A DNA stretch of 51,682 nucleotides from Dysgonomonas sp. Marseille-P4677 (GTDB lineage Bacteria > Bacteroidota > Bacteroidia > Bacteroidales > Dysgonomonadaceae). Made by a program: the position numbers and the translations under genes. Below are positions 36,512-45,162 of this stretch, in pieces (the first letter of the stretch is position 1; each line of letters begins with the position of its first letter). The notes below the pieces were generated by a model, which worked only from the letters and a program-made list of their open reading frames with translations, ran no database searches and was not told the origin of the DNA. The stretch lies in assembly GCF_016652235.1 (NCBI RefSeq), contig NZ_JAEPKU010000014.1:1-51682 (forward strand). Reading direction: 5' to 3'.

Positions 36512-39012
36512 GAAATACATTAAAAGCAGCGACACTCGAAAGTAAATTCCCATTATTGGCAGTAGAGCATGATTGCATTATCAGCAAAGATGCAGATATA
36601 ACAATTGCCTATAAAGTGGAACTACCCGAACTCTTTACAGTTACATCTGCTGAATATGAAGCGATGCATGCCTCTTGGCTCAAAGCCATTAAAGTATTGC
36701 CGAATTACTCTGTGCTATTGAAACAGGATTGGTTTATTGAAGAAAACTATAAGGGCGAAACGCAAAAAGAAGATATTAGTTTCCTGTCCCGTTCCTTTGA
36801 ACGACACTTCAATGAACGTCCATTTCTAAATCACACGTGTTATCTATTTCTGACCAAGACAACGAAAGAGCGAGCCAGACAACAAAGCAGTTTTAATGCT
36901 TTGACTCGTGGCTTTATTGTCCCTAAAGAAATTCAGGATAAAGAAACGGCACAGAAGTTCTTGGAGGCAGTCGAACAATTTGAGCGAATTATAAATGACA
37001 ATGGTTTTATCGAACTGACCAAGCTGACGACCGATGAGATAGTAGGAACGGAAAAAGAAGCAGGCATTGTTGAAAAATATTTCTCACTCTCTCAGGAGGA
37101 TACGACCTGTTTGCAGGATATGTCTTTAGGTGTAGGAGAAATAAAGGTCGGCGATCAGCGAATGTGTCTGCATACACTTTCCGATACGGAAGATATTCCA
37201 AGTAAGGTACAAACAGATGTTCGCTATGAACGGCTATCAACCGATAGGAGTGATTGCCGACTGTCCTTTGCTGCTCCCATTGGTGTGTTGTTATCCTGTA
37301 ATCACATTGTGAATCAGTATATCTTTATAGATGACCATGCGGAAAATCTGAAACGTTTTGAAAGACAGGCTCGAAATATGCACTCTTTATCCCGCTACAG
37401 TCGAAGTAACCAAATCAATAAAGCCTGGATCGAAGAATATTTGAATGAGGCACATAGTTTTGGGCTTACTTCGGTGCGTTGTCATGTCAATGTATTGGCA
37501 TGGAGTGATGATAAAAATGAACTCAAGCGTACAAAGAATGATGTAGGAAGCCAATTAGCTTTGATGGGATGTAAACCCCGCCACAATACGATTGATGTAC
37601 CTACACTTTATTGGGCAGGTATTCCGGGCAATGCAGGCGATTTTCCGAGCGAAGAGAGTTTTTATACGTTTATTGAACAAGCCTTATGCTTCTTTGTGGC
37701 AGAAACGAACTATAAAAACTCACCATCTCCTTTCGGCATCAAGATGGTAGACCGACTGACAGGAAGACCCCTTCATTTGGATATATCCGATTTACCTATG
37801 CAAAAAGGGATTATTACCAATCGTAATAAGTTCGTGTTGGGACCTAGTGGTAGTGGAAAATCATTCTTTATGAACCATCTGGTCCGTCAGTATTGGGAAC
37901 AAGGAACGCATATCATTTTGGTTGATACGGGAAATTCCTATCAGGGATTATGTGAATTAATTCACAATAAAACCAAAGGAGAAGATGGCGTGTATTTTAC
38001 TTATACGCAAGAGCATCCTATCTCATTTAATCCATTTTATACCGATGATGGGATCTTTGAAGTAGAGAAAAAAGAAAGTTTACAGACACTCTTGCTTACC
38101 CTTTGGAAAAGTGAAAACGAAAAGATTACCAAGACTGAATCGGCAGAACTAGGTAGTGCTTTGGAACAATACATTGAACTTATCCAAAAAGATCAAAACA
38201 TTGTTCCCTGTTTTAATACTTTCTATGAATTTCTGCGAGATGTATATCGAATCGAAATGGAGAGTCGAGAGATTGAAGTTAGCAAATCTGACTTTAATAT
38301 TTACAACCTTTTGACTACGCTCAGGCAATACTATCGGGGTGGGCGTTATGATTTTCTTTTAAATTCGGAAGATAAAATAGACCTATTATCCAAGCGATTC
38401 ATAGTCTTCGAAATTGACCAGATTAAGGAAAACAAGGAACTTTTCCCTATAGTCACCATCATCATTATGGAAGCCTTCCTGAACAAGTTGAGACGATTGG
38501 AAGGTATTCGGAAACAACTTATTGTGGAAGAGGCTTGGAAGGCATTATCTTCAGAAAATATGGCAGGCTATCTTCAGTATATGTATAAAACTGTTCGGAA
38601 ATATTTTGGAGAAGCCATTGTTGTTACTCAGGAGGTGGACGATATTATTTCCTCGCCTATTGTGAAAGAAGCCATTATCAACAATACCGATTGTAAAATC
38701 CTGCTTGACCAACGAAAGTATATGAACAAGTTCAATGCGATACAGGAAATATTAGGTCTGACTGATAAGGAGAAAGCCCAGATTCTTTCCATCAATATGT
38801 CCAATAATCCGAAACGAAAATACAAGGAAGTCTGGATAGGAATGGGAGGAGTGCAATCGGCTGTTTATGCTACCGAAGTCTCTTTGGAGGAATACTATAC
38901 TTACACTACCGAACAAACTGAAAAGGTAGAATTATTCCGATTGGCAGAGAAGTTAGATGGGAATTTGGAGTTAGCCATTAAACAACTCGCCGAAAGTAAA
39001 CGTAAGCGATAA
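36508..39012 (+). CDS. traG: TraG, VirB4-type conjugation ATPase
   Basis: The 834-residue protein is the VirB4-like ATPase of the Bacteroides transfer apparatus. Walker A (LGPSGSGKSFF) lies near residue 447 and Walker B (QLIVEEAWKAL) near residue 675, with a long N-terminal region that contacts other inner-membrane components. It energises assembly of the channel. It overlaps traF by 4 nt and precedes traI by 36 nt. All key ATPase motifs are intact. Confidence 0.95.
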   Translation: MRNTLKAATLESKFPLLAVEHDCIISKDADITIAYKVELPELFTVTSAEYEAMHASWLKAIKVLPNYSVLLKQDWFIEENYKGETQKEDISFLSRSFERHFNERPFLNHTCYLFLTKTTKERARQQSSFNALTRGFIVPKEIQDKETAQKFLEAVEQFERIINDNGFIELTKLTTDEIVGTEKEAGIVEKYFSLSQEDTTCLQDMSLGVGEIKVGDQRMCLHTLSDTEDIPSKVQTDVRYERLSTDRSDCRLSFAAPIGVLLSCNHIVNQYIFIDDHAENLKRFERQARNMHSLSRYSRSNQINKAWIEEYLNEAHSFGLTSVRCHVNVLAWSDDKNELKRTKNDVGSQLALMGCKPRHNTIDVPTLYWAGIPGNAGDFPSEESFYTFIEQALCFFVAETNYKNSPSPFGIKMVDRLTGRPLHLDISDLPMQKGIITNRNKFVLGPSGSGKSFFMNHLVRQYWEQGTHIILVDTGNSYQGLCELIHNKTKGEDGVYFTYTQEHPISFNPFYTDDGIFEVEKKESLQTLLLTLWKSENEKITKTESAELGSALEQYIELIQKDQNIVPCFNTFYEFLRDVYRIEMESREIEVSKSDFNIYNLLTTLRQYYRGGRYDFLLNSEDKIDLLSKRFIVFEIDQIKENKELFPIVTIIIMEAFLNKLRRLEGIRKQLIVEEAWKALSSENMAGYLQYMYKTVRKYFGEAIVVTQEVDDIISSPIVKEAIINNTDCKILLDQRKYMNKFNAIQEILGLTDKEKAQILSINMSNNPKRKYKEVWIGMGGVQSAVYATEVSLEEYYTYTTEQTEKVELFRLAEKLDGNLELAIKQLAESKRKR

Positions 39013-39048
39013 ATAAACAATTATTTATTCATTAAAAACAAATTCAAT

Positions 39049-39678
39049 ATGAGAATAAAATTCTTCATGTTATGCGTGAGCCTTGTGCTTTTCGCTGGCA
39101 AAATAAATGCCCAATGGGTAGTTGCAGATCCCTCGAATCTGGCTCAGGGAATAGTCAATACTACTCGCCAGATTGTACAGACATCATCTACTGCAAGCAA
39201 TATGTTGAACAATTTTAAGGAAGTTCAGAAAGTTTATAATCAGGGAAAAGAATATTACGATGCCTTGAAAGCTGTAAATAACTTAGTCAAAGATGCCAAG
39301 AAGGTACAACAAACGATTCTGATGGTCGGAGATATTTCGGATATCTACATCAGTAATTTTGGAAAAATGCTGAGCGATCCGAATTTCTCTGTGGATGAGT
39401 TAAATGCCATTGCCGACGGCTATGTGAAACTCTTGGAGCAAAGTAACGATGTATTGAATGAGTTGAAAGGTGTGGTCAATATTTCGACACTCTCACTATC
39501 CGATAAGGAGCGTATGGATGTAGTAGATAATACTTATGACAGAATGGTCAACTATCGAAATCTGGTCAAGTATTACACGAATAAAAATATCGGGGTCTCT
39601 CTGCTTCGTGCCAAGAAGAAGAACGATACAGACCGTGTGATGTCCTTATATGGTAATCAATCAGAAAGATACTGGTAA
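39049..39678 (+). CDS. traI: TraI (DUF4141), periplasmic VirB5-like
   Basis: The 209-residue protein has a signal peptide (MLCVSLVLFAGKINAQW) and then a mostly helical body (TTRQIVQTSSTASNMLNNFK, then DAKKVQQTILMVGDISDIY) typical of DUF4141/TraI. Location and helical form are like VirB5. Its stop overlaps the traJ start by one base. No traH lies before it. Confidence 0.85.
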   Translation: MRIKFFMLCVSLVLFAGKINAQWVVADPSNLAQGIVNTTRQIVQTSSTASNMLNNFKEVQKVYNQGKEYYDALKAVNNLVKDAKKVQQTILMVGDISDIYISNFGKMLSDPNFSVDELNAIADGYVKLLEQSNDVLNELKGVVNISTLSLSDKERMDVVDNTYDRMVNYRNLVKYYTNKNIGVSLLRAKKKNDTDRVMSLYGNQSERYW

Positions 39679-40670
39679 TGGATTTTGATAATCTACATCA
39701 GATACTCCGAGCCTTATATCAGGACATGATGCCACTCTGTGCTGATATGGCAGGGGTAGCCAAAGGGATTGCAGGTTTGGGAGCGTTGTTCTATGTCGCT
39801 GCCCGTGTATGGCAATCCTTATCGAGGGCGGAGCCTATTGATGTTTATCCCTTGCTTCGTCCTTTTGCTATCGGTTTGTGTATCATGTTCTTTCCAACGG
39901 TTGTATTAGGCACTATCAACAGCATTATGAGTCCTGTGGTACAAGGAACAAACAAGATGTTGGAAACTCAGGCTTTTGACATGAACACTTATCGGGAACA
40001 GAAAGACAAGTTGGAATACGAAGCTTTAAGACGAAATCCTGAAACAGCCTATTGGGTCGATAATCAGATTTTTGAGGAACAGTTAGATCAGTTGGGTATA
40101 ACCGATGCCCCTCAGATAGCAGGGATGTATGTCGAAAGGGGAATGTATTCTTTGAAAAAATCGGTGCAGAACTTCTTTCGGGAATTATTGGAACTACTCT
40201 TTCAGGCTGCTGCACTGGTTATTGATGTTATCCGAACCTTCTTTCTAATTGTACTTGCCATATTGGGACCTATTGCTTTTGCTATATCTGTTTGGGATGG
40301 CTTCCAATCGACACTTACACAATGGCTGACACGCTATATAAGCGTCTATCTGTGGCTACCCGCATCAGATTTGTTCAGTTGCATTTTAGCTCGTATTCAG
40401 GTGCTTATGTTGCAGAATGATATTACTGAATTACAAAATAATCCTGCTTACTCAGTGGACTCATCCAATGCAGTCTATATCGTATTTATGATCATTGGTA
40501 TTGTGGGTTATTTCACTATTCCCACTGTGGCAGGGTGGATTATTCAGGCAGGAGGTATGGGTAATATGAGTAAGAATGTGAACTCTTCGGCTCAAAAGGC
40601 AGGAGCTATTGCAGGAGGTGCTGCGGGTGCAGCAGCAGGAAATGTAGGAGGAAAATTATTAGGTCGTTAA
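39678..40670 (+). CDS. traJ: TraJ, VirB6-like inner-membrane protein
   Basis: The 330-residue protein has several membrane helices (GIAGLGALFYVAARVW, FAIGLCIMFFPTVVLGTI, TFFLIVLAILGPIAFAI, IVFMIIGIVGYFTIPTVAG) and ends in a Gly/Ala-rich tail. It is the TraJ family, the polytopic VirB6-like core of the inner-membrane complex. It begins on the last base of traI and precedes traK by 10 nt. Confidence 0.9.
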   Translation: MDFDNLHQILRALYQDMMPLCADMAGVAKGIAGLGALFYVAARVWQSLSRAEPIDVYPLLRPFAIGLCIMFFPTVVLGTINSIMSPVVQGTNKMLETQAFDMNTYREQKDKLEYEALRRNPETAYWVDNQIFEEQLDQLGITDAPQIAGMYVERGMYSLKKSVQNFFRELLELLFQAAALVIDVIRTFFLIVLAILGPIAFAISVWDGFQSTLTQWLTRYISVYLWLPASDLFSCILARIQVLMLQNDITELQNNPAYSVDSSNAVYIVFMIIGIVGYFTIPTVAGWIIQAGGMGNMSKNVNSSAQKAGAIAGGAAGAAAGNVGGKLLGR

Positions 40671-40680
40671 TTTTAAAATT

Positions 40681-41304
40681 ATGGAATTTAAATCACTAAA
40701 AAATATTGAATCAAGTTTTAAGCAGATACGCATCTTCGGTATTGTGTTCTTGTGCCTATGTGCTGTGGTAGCGGGATATTCTGTTTACAGTTCCTACCAG
40801 TTTGCAGAAGCACAACGCCAAAAGATTTATGTGCTTGATGGTGGAAAATCGCTGATGCTGGCTCTGTCGCAGGACTTATCACAAAACAGACCTGTGGAGG
40901 CTCGTGAACACGTGAAGCGTTTCCACGAACTCTTCTTTACGCTGTCTCCTGATAAGTCGGCAATAGAAAGTAATATTCAGAGAGCCTTGCTTCTAACAGA
41001 TAAGTCAGCTTTTAACTATTACAAAGACCTTGCAGAAAAGGGTTATTACAATCGGATAATTTCGGGGAATATTAATCAAACCATACAAGTGGATAGTGTC
41101 AATTGCAATTTTGATACCTATCCGTATGATATCTCGGTATATGCCCGAATGATGATTATTCGTGAGAGTAACATCACCGAACGTAGTTTGGTAACCCACT
41201 GTAAACTATTGAACTCTGTACGTTCAGACAATAATCCGCATGGCTTTACCATCGAAGGATTCGAGATCAAAGAGAATAGGGATATCCGAGTGTTGAATCG
41301 CTAA
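40681..41304 (+). CDS. traK: TraK, VirB8-like
   Basis: The 207-residue protein has a short cytoplasmic start (FKSLKNIESSFKQIRIFG), one membrane helix (IVFLCLCAVVAGYSVYS) and a periplasmic domain. It is the TraK family, VirB8-like in layout, bridging inner and outer complexes. Its last base is the first of traL. Confidence 0.9.
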   Translation: MEFKSLKNIESSFKQIRIFGIVFLCLCAVVAGYSVYSSYQFAEAQRQKIYVLDGGKSLMLALSQDLSQNRPVEAREHVKRFHELFFTLSPDKSAIESNIQRALLLTDKSAFNYYKDLAEKGYYNRIISGNINQTIQVDSVNCNFDTYPYDISVYARMMIIRESNITERSLVTHCKLLNSVRSDNNPHGFTIEGFEIKENRDIRVLNR

Positions 41305-41582
41305 TGGTACTGTCTATGAAAGAAAAAATCAAAGATGCAGGCTATTGGATAGAGGATAAGCTCAAAGACTTGTGCGGAGAAATTACTCCTGACAAGCGAC
41401 TGACCGTTGTCCTGATCATGCTTTTGCTTTTCACGCTACTCAATCTCTATTTTACATTTACCACAATTGCTAATTGGGGTAGAAAACAGGAGAAACGGGA
41501 GCAATTGAAGATAGAGCATATCAAACACTTGGATATTAGAGAGTCTGATAAAAATTATTTTAAAGAAGAAACAGATGAGTGA
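41304..41582 (+). CDS. traL: TraL (DUF3989)
   Basis: The 92-residue protein has a basic start, one membrane helix (LTVVLIMLLLFTLLNLYFTF) and a charged tail. It matches the DUF3989/TraL type found between traK and traM. It overlaps both neighbours (1 nt and 8 nt). An alternative start is the Met at codon 5. Its role in the apparatus is not known. Confidence 0.8.
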   Translation: MVLSMKEKIKDAGYWIEDKLKDLCGEITPDKRLTVVLIMLLLFTLLNLYFTFTTIANWGRKQEKREQLKIEHIKHLDIRESDKNYFKEETDE

Positions 41583-42837
41583 AACAAATAAAAATGTCGA
41601 GCTAAAACAGAAATTTAAAAGATATGGAATTTTTGCCCTGATGGGAGTGCTTTGTTTGGCTTCTATATGGATGATCTTTAGACCATCCGAAGTTGATAAA
41701 GCAAAAGAACAGCAGGGAGTCGGTTTCAACACGGATATTCCTGATCCCAATGAGCAGGGTATCATTGGGGACAAGAAAGATGCCTACGAACAGGAGCAAA
41801 TGAAGCGACAACTGAATGATCGGATGCAATCTTTACAGGGTTATGCGGATATGTTAGAAAATTCCAAAGCAGAAAAGGTAAATCTGAATTTGGGAGATGA
41901 ACTGAAACAAATAGAAAAACCTGCACCAATAAACAACTCTGTTTCAGCTTATCGGGATATTAATAAGACATTAGGTAATTTCTATGAAAAGCCTAAAGAC
42001 GATCCTGAAAAAGAAGAGATGAAAAGGAAGTTGGAAGAATTGGAAGCCAAGATGCAAGAAAAGGAGAGTAAACAAAATACCATTGACGAACAGTTAATAT
42101 TGATGGAAAAATCCTATGAAATGGCATCCAAGTATTTACCACAGGGGCAACATGAACAGAATAATTCATTGAAAAGTAAGATTGAAAACTATCCGAATAA
42201 TTCTACCAATGGAAAAACAAAAGTCAGCCCTGTTCGTCAAATACAAAAACAGACTGTATCGGCTTTAGGTCAGAATCTAAGTAATGAGGAATTATTCTAT
42301 TTGTACGACCAACCCCGAAACTTTGGCTTCAACACGATGAATGCCCAAACAGGTGCAAACGAGAAGAATACCATTTCGGCAGTTATCCATGACGATCAGG
42401 TAGTGGTAGATGGACAAACAACCCGACTTCGACTAACTGAGCCATTGGTGGCAGGCTCGACTCTGATTCCCGAAAATACTATTCTAACAGGTTTGGCTAA
42501 AATACAAGGGGAGAGATTGGATATTCTGATCTCTTCTATTGAGTATCAGGGAACAATTATTCCTGTAGAAATGGTAACCTATGACACCGATGGGCAAAAA
42601 GGGATTTACATCCCCGGCTCATTGGAGATGAATGCAGCCAAAGAGATAGTTGCCAATATGGGGAATAGTGTCGGCACAAGTTTTACTATGACACAGAGCA
42701 CAGGAGCTCAATTAGCATCCGATCTAAGTAAAGGAGCTATTCAGGGCGTATCGGCTTATATGCAAAAGAAGATACGTCAAGTAAAGGTTACGCTCAAATC
42801 AGGCTATCGCATTATGCTGATGCCAAAATCAAATTAA
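41575..42837 (+). CDS. traM: TraM, VirB10-like
   Basis: The 420-residue protein has one N-terminal membrane helix (YGIFALMGVLCLASIWMIF), a long coiled and disordered middle (EEMKRKLEELEAKMQEKESK) and a C-terminal beta domain (ISAVIHDDQVVVDGQTTRLR, AGSTLIPENTILTG). This is the TraM/VirB10 plan, a bridge across the periplasm between inner and outer rings. It overlaps traL by 8 nt. Confidence 0.9.
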   Translation: MSETNKNVELKQKFKRYGIFALMGVLCLASIWMIFRPSEVDKAKEQQGVGFNTDIPDPNEQGIIGDKKDAYEQEQMKRQLNDRMQSLQGYADMLENSKAEKVNLNLGDELKQIEKPAPINNSVSAYRDINKTLGNFYEKPKDDPEKEEMKRKLEELEAKMQEKESKQNTIDEQLILMEKSYEMASKYLPQGQHEQNNSLKSKIENYPNNSTNGKTKVSPVRQIQKQTVSALGQNLSNEELFYLYDQPRNFGFNTMNAQTGANEKNTISAVIHDDQVVVDGQTTRLRLTEPLVAGSTLIPENTILTGLAKIQGERLDILISSIEYQGTIIPVEMVTYDTDGQKGIYIPGSLEMNAAKEIVANMGNSVGTSFTMTQSTGAQLASDLSKGAIQGVSAYMQKKIRQVKVTLKSGYRIMLMPKSN

Positions 42838-42858
42838 TCAACTTTTAAATTCAAGAAA

Positions 42859-43842
42859 ATGAAGAAATATATAATTGTACTCACATTGCTTCTAATCACA
42901 ACTATGAGTATCCATGCACAAACCGAAGAGAATAATAAGGAGCAATATACTGATGAATTGCAGTATCAACTGCAAGATGCTGTAAAGCCATCTAAGGGAG
43001 ATTATTACGAAGGATTGTCCAAGAAAATCACTTTTGACAGAATGATTCCTCCTTACGGATTGGAGGTTACTTTTGATAAGACCATTCACATCATCTTTCC
43101 TGCATCCATTCAGTATGTGGACTTAGGCTCTAACCTGATTGTAGCAGGTAAAGCAGGAACTTCGGAGAATGTGTTACGAATAAAAGCGGCTATCCGAAAT
43201 TTTGAAACGGAGACCAATATGGCAGTCATTACTGAAGAAGGCAGCTACTATACTTTCAATATCAAATATTCGGATGAACCTGAAAAACTGAATGTTGAGA
43301 TGAAAGATTTTATGCACGATGGTATTGCAACAAATCGTCCCAATAACTCGATGGATATTTACCTGAAGGAGTTGGGTAGTGAGTCACCTAGAATTGTATA
43401 TCTGATAAATCGCTCCATCTATAAAAATGATAAACGTCTGGTAAAGCATATCGGTTCAAAACGTTTTGGTATTCAGTATCTTTTAAAAGGAATTTACACA
43501 CATAATGGACTTCTATATCTGCATACTTCGATTAAGAACTCGTCTAATGTTCCTTTTGATATTGATTTTGTAAGAATGAAGATTGTAGATAAGAAATTGG
43601 CTAAACAAACTGCTATTCAAGAAACGGTTATTTATCCACTTCGTGCTTACAACTTTATTTCTACAGTTGGCGGAAATCAAACTGAACGAACTGTATTTAC
43701 CATTGATAAAATAACTATCCCGAATGATAAACATTTGGTCATAGAACTTTTTGAGAAGAACGGCGGTCGGAACCAGACCTTTATTGTCAAAAACGCTGAT
43801 TTGTTGAGAGCCGAAGAGATTAATGAGCTAAAAGTAAAATAA
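42859..43842 (+). CDS. traN: TraN (DUF4138), VirB9-like
   Basis: The 327-residue protein has a signal peptide (VLTLLLITTMSIHAQ) and a beta-rich body beginning LEVTFDKTIHIIFPASIQYVD, the conserved DUF4138/TraN block. It acts with TraM and TraO in the outer-membrane ring and is VirB9-like in position. It precedes traO by 1 nt. Confidence 0.9.
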   Translation: MKKYIIVLTLLLITTMSIHAQTEENNKEQYTDELQYQLQDAVKPSKGDYYEGLSKKITFDRMIPPYGLEVTFDKTIHIIFPASIQYVDLGSNLIVAGKAGTSENVLRIKAAIRNFETETNMAVITEEGSYYTFNIKYSDEPEKLNVEMKDFMHDGIATNRPNNSMDIYLKELGSESPRIVYLINRSIYKNDKRLVKHIGSKRFGIQYLLKGIYTHNGLLYLHTSIKNSSNVPFDIDFVRMKIVDKKLAKQTAIQETVIYPLRAYNFISTVGGNQTERTVFTIDKITIPNDKHLVIELFEKNGGRNQTFIVKNADLLRAEEINELKVK

Positions 43843-43843
43843 G

Positions 43844-44419
43844 ATGAAACGAATAGTATTGTTAATATTGCTGAGTCTTGCCCTGATAGGGCAGACTCAG
43901 GCTCAACGCTACTTAGCAGGGCAAAATGGTATTCAGGTATCGGGTTCTTTTGTAGATGGTTTTAAGCTAAAAAATGAGGCCAAACAAGCCTTTGCAGCGG
44001 GAATTGCTTTATCGACCTATCTCAAGAATGGTAACCGATGGGTATTCGGTGCTGAATATCTGCAAAAGAAGCATGGGTATAAGGATATACTTATACCTGT
44101 GTCGCAAATAACAGCCGAAGGTGGTTACTATTTGAAATTTTTGTCCGACCCTTCGAAAACATTATTCTTCTCAATTGGAGCTTCTGCTATGGCAGGTTAC
44201 GAAACTGTGAATTGGGGCAAAGAATTACTCTTTGATGGGGCGACAATCACAAGTGAGGATAACTTTCTGTATGGTGGTGCAGTCACGTTTGAGGTAGAAG
44301 CTTTCTTGTCGGATCGCTTTGCAGTTTTGCTCCATGCTAGAGAGCGGATACTTTTCGGCTCGTCTATCAATAAGTTCCATACTCAGGTAGGAATAGGTTT
44401 TAAATTTATAATAAACTAG
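43844..44419 (+). CDS. traO: TraO, outer-membrane protein
   Basis: The 191-residue protein has a signal peptide (LLILLSLALIGQTQAQR) and alternating strands of a small beta-barrel (GVQVSG-like start, YYLKFL, LLHARERILFGS). It is the TraO family of Bacteroides conjugative elements. It sits between traN and traQ with tight spacing. TraP, the usual primase-like protein next to it, is missing. Confidence 0.85.
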   Translation: MKRIVLLILLSLALIGQTQAQRYLAGQNGIQVSGSFVDGFKLKNEAKQAFAAGIALSTYLKNGNRWVFGAEYLQKKHGYKDILIPVSQITAEGGYYLKFLSDPSKTLFFSIGASAMAGYETVNWGKELLFDGATITSEDNFLYGGAVTFEVEAFLSDRFAVLLHARERILFGSSINKFHTQVGIGFKFIIN

Positions 44420-44430
44420 GAAAATAGAAA

Positions 44431-44862
44431 ATGAAAAAAATAGCATCATATATAGTATACACGATACTGCTTGCCTGTATCGCCTGTGCTTGTAGTGATA
44501 ATCTTGATATTAAGCAGGATTATGAGTTCCAAGTTACTCACTTACCAGTCCCGAAGAAATTAAAGAAAGGGGAGGTCGCAGAAATCAGATGCCAGCTAGA
44601 GCGTTCAGGCAGATACGAAAATATAAAGTATTTCTTTCGCTACTTTCAGCCTGATGGTATTGGAGAGTTGAAAATAGATAATGGAACAATATTTCTCCCG
44701 AATGATTACTATGACTTAGATCGGGAAACGTTTCGCTTATACTACACTTCTCAATCCGAAGAGCAACAAGTGATTGATATTTATTTCTTCGACTCCTTTG
44801 GAAATAGCTTTACTCTTTCATTCAGCTTTAATAACGATAATTCAAAAGAGGAGGAAGAATAA
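44431..44862 (+). CDS. traQ: TraQ (DUF3872) lipoprotein
   Basis: The 143-residue protein has a lipoprotein signal (YTILLACIACAC, lipid Cys near residue 21) and a DUF3872 body (QDYEFQVTHLPVPKKLKKGE, then EIRCQLERSGRYENIKYFFRYFQPDG). It is the TraQ type closing most Bacteroides tra operons. The acidic GAGGAGGAAGAA end of the gene also serves as a strong ribosome binding site for the next small ORF. Confidence 0.85.
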   Translation: MKKIASYIVYTILLACIACACSDNLDIKQDYEFQVTHLPVPKKLKKGEVAEIRCQLERSGRYENIKYFFRYFQPDGIGELKIDNGTIFLPNDYYDLDRETFRLYYTSQSEEQQVIDIYFFDSFGNSFTLSFSFNNDNSKEEEE

Positions 44863-44864
44863 CT

Positions 44865-44972
44865 ATGATGACGATGATGGTTATCTCGTACATTATCACA
44901 TGGATAAATATAATTTATTCATTATTGACTGCTCCGAGTGATGTGGAATTGTGGGGCGAGGAAGTGGAATAG
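44865..44972 (+). CDS. 35-residue membrane microprotein after traQ
   Basis: The ORF starts with ATG at 44865, just after the traQ stop and behind AGAGGAGGAAG, an unusually strong Shine-Dalgarno for this element. It encodes Met-rich MMTMMVISYIITWINIIYSL (one membrane helix) and a short acidic tail with two Trp/Glu clusters. The operon hairpin follows 21 bp later. It could encode a small regulator or a subunit of the transfer apparatus; no family is recognised. Confidence 0.5.
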   Translation: MMTMMVISYIITWINIIYSLLTAPSDVELWGEEVE

Positions 44973-44993
44973 ATTGTCGCTATTTGGTTTTGG

Positions 44994-45028
44994 AGTAAAC
45001 GCTTGAATTTTTCTTTCAAGCGTTTACT
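44994..45028. terminator. End-of-tra-operon hairpin
   Basis: A perfect 14-bp stem (44994-45007 with 45015-45028) with a T-rich 7-nt loop stands after the last small tra ORF. It lacks a clean T-run but is very stable, and it likely ends or protects the tra transcript. Confidence 0.7.
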
Positions 45029-45162
45029 TGTATATTGAGAAATTTATGTTGAGAAAGTCTTACCTTTATGGAATATAGTAAGATAACTTATCTAATCTAG
45101 TAGAACATATATTAAAACTAAAATATATGGTAAAGTTTTTTATATTTAAATTTAGTTTTGCT

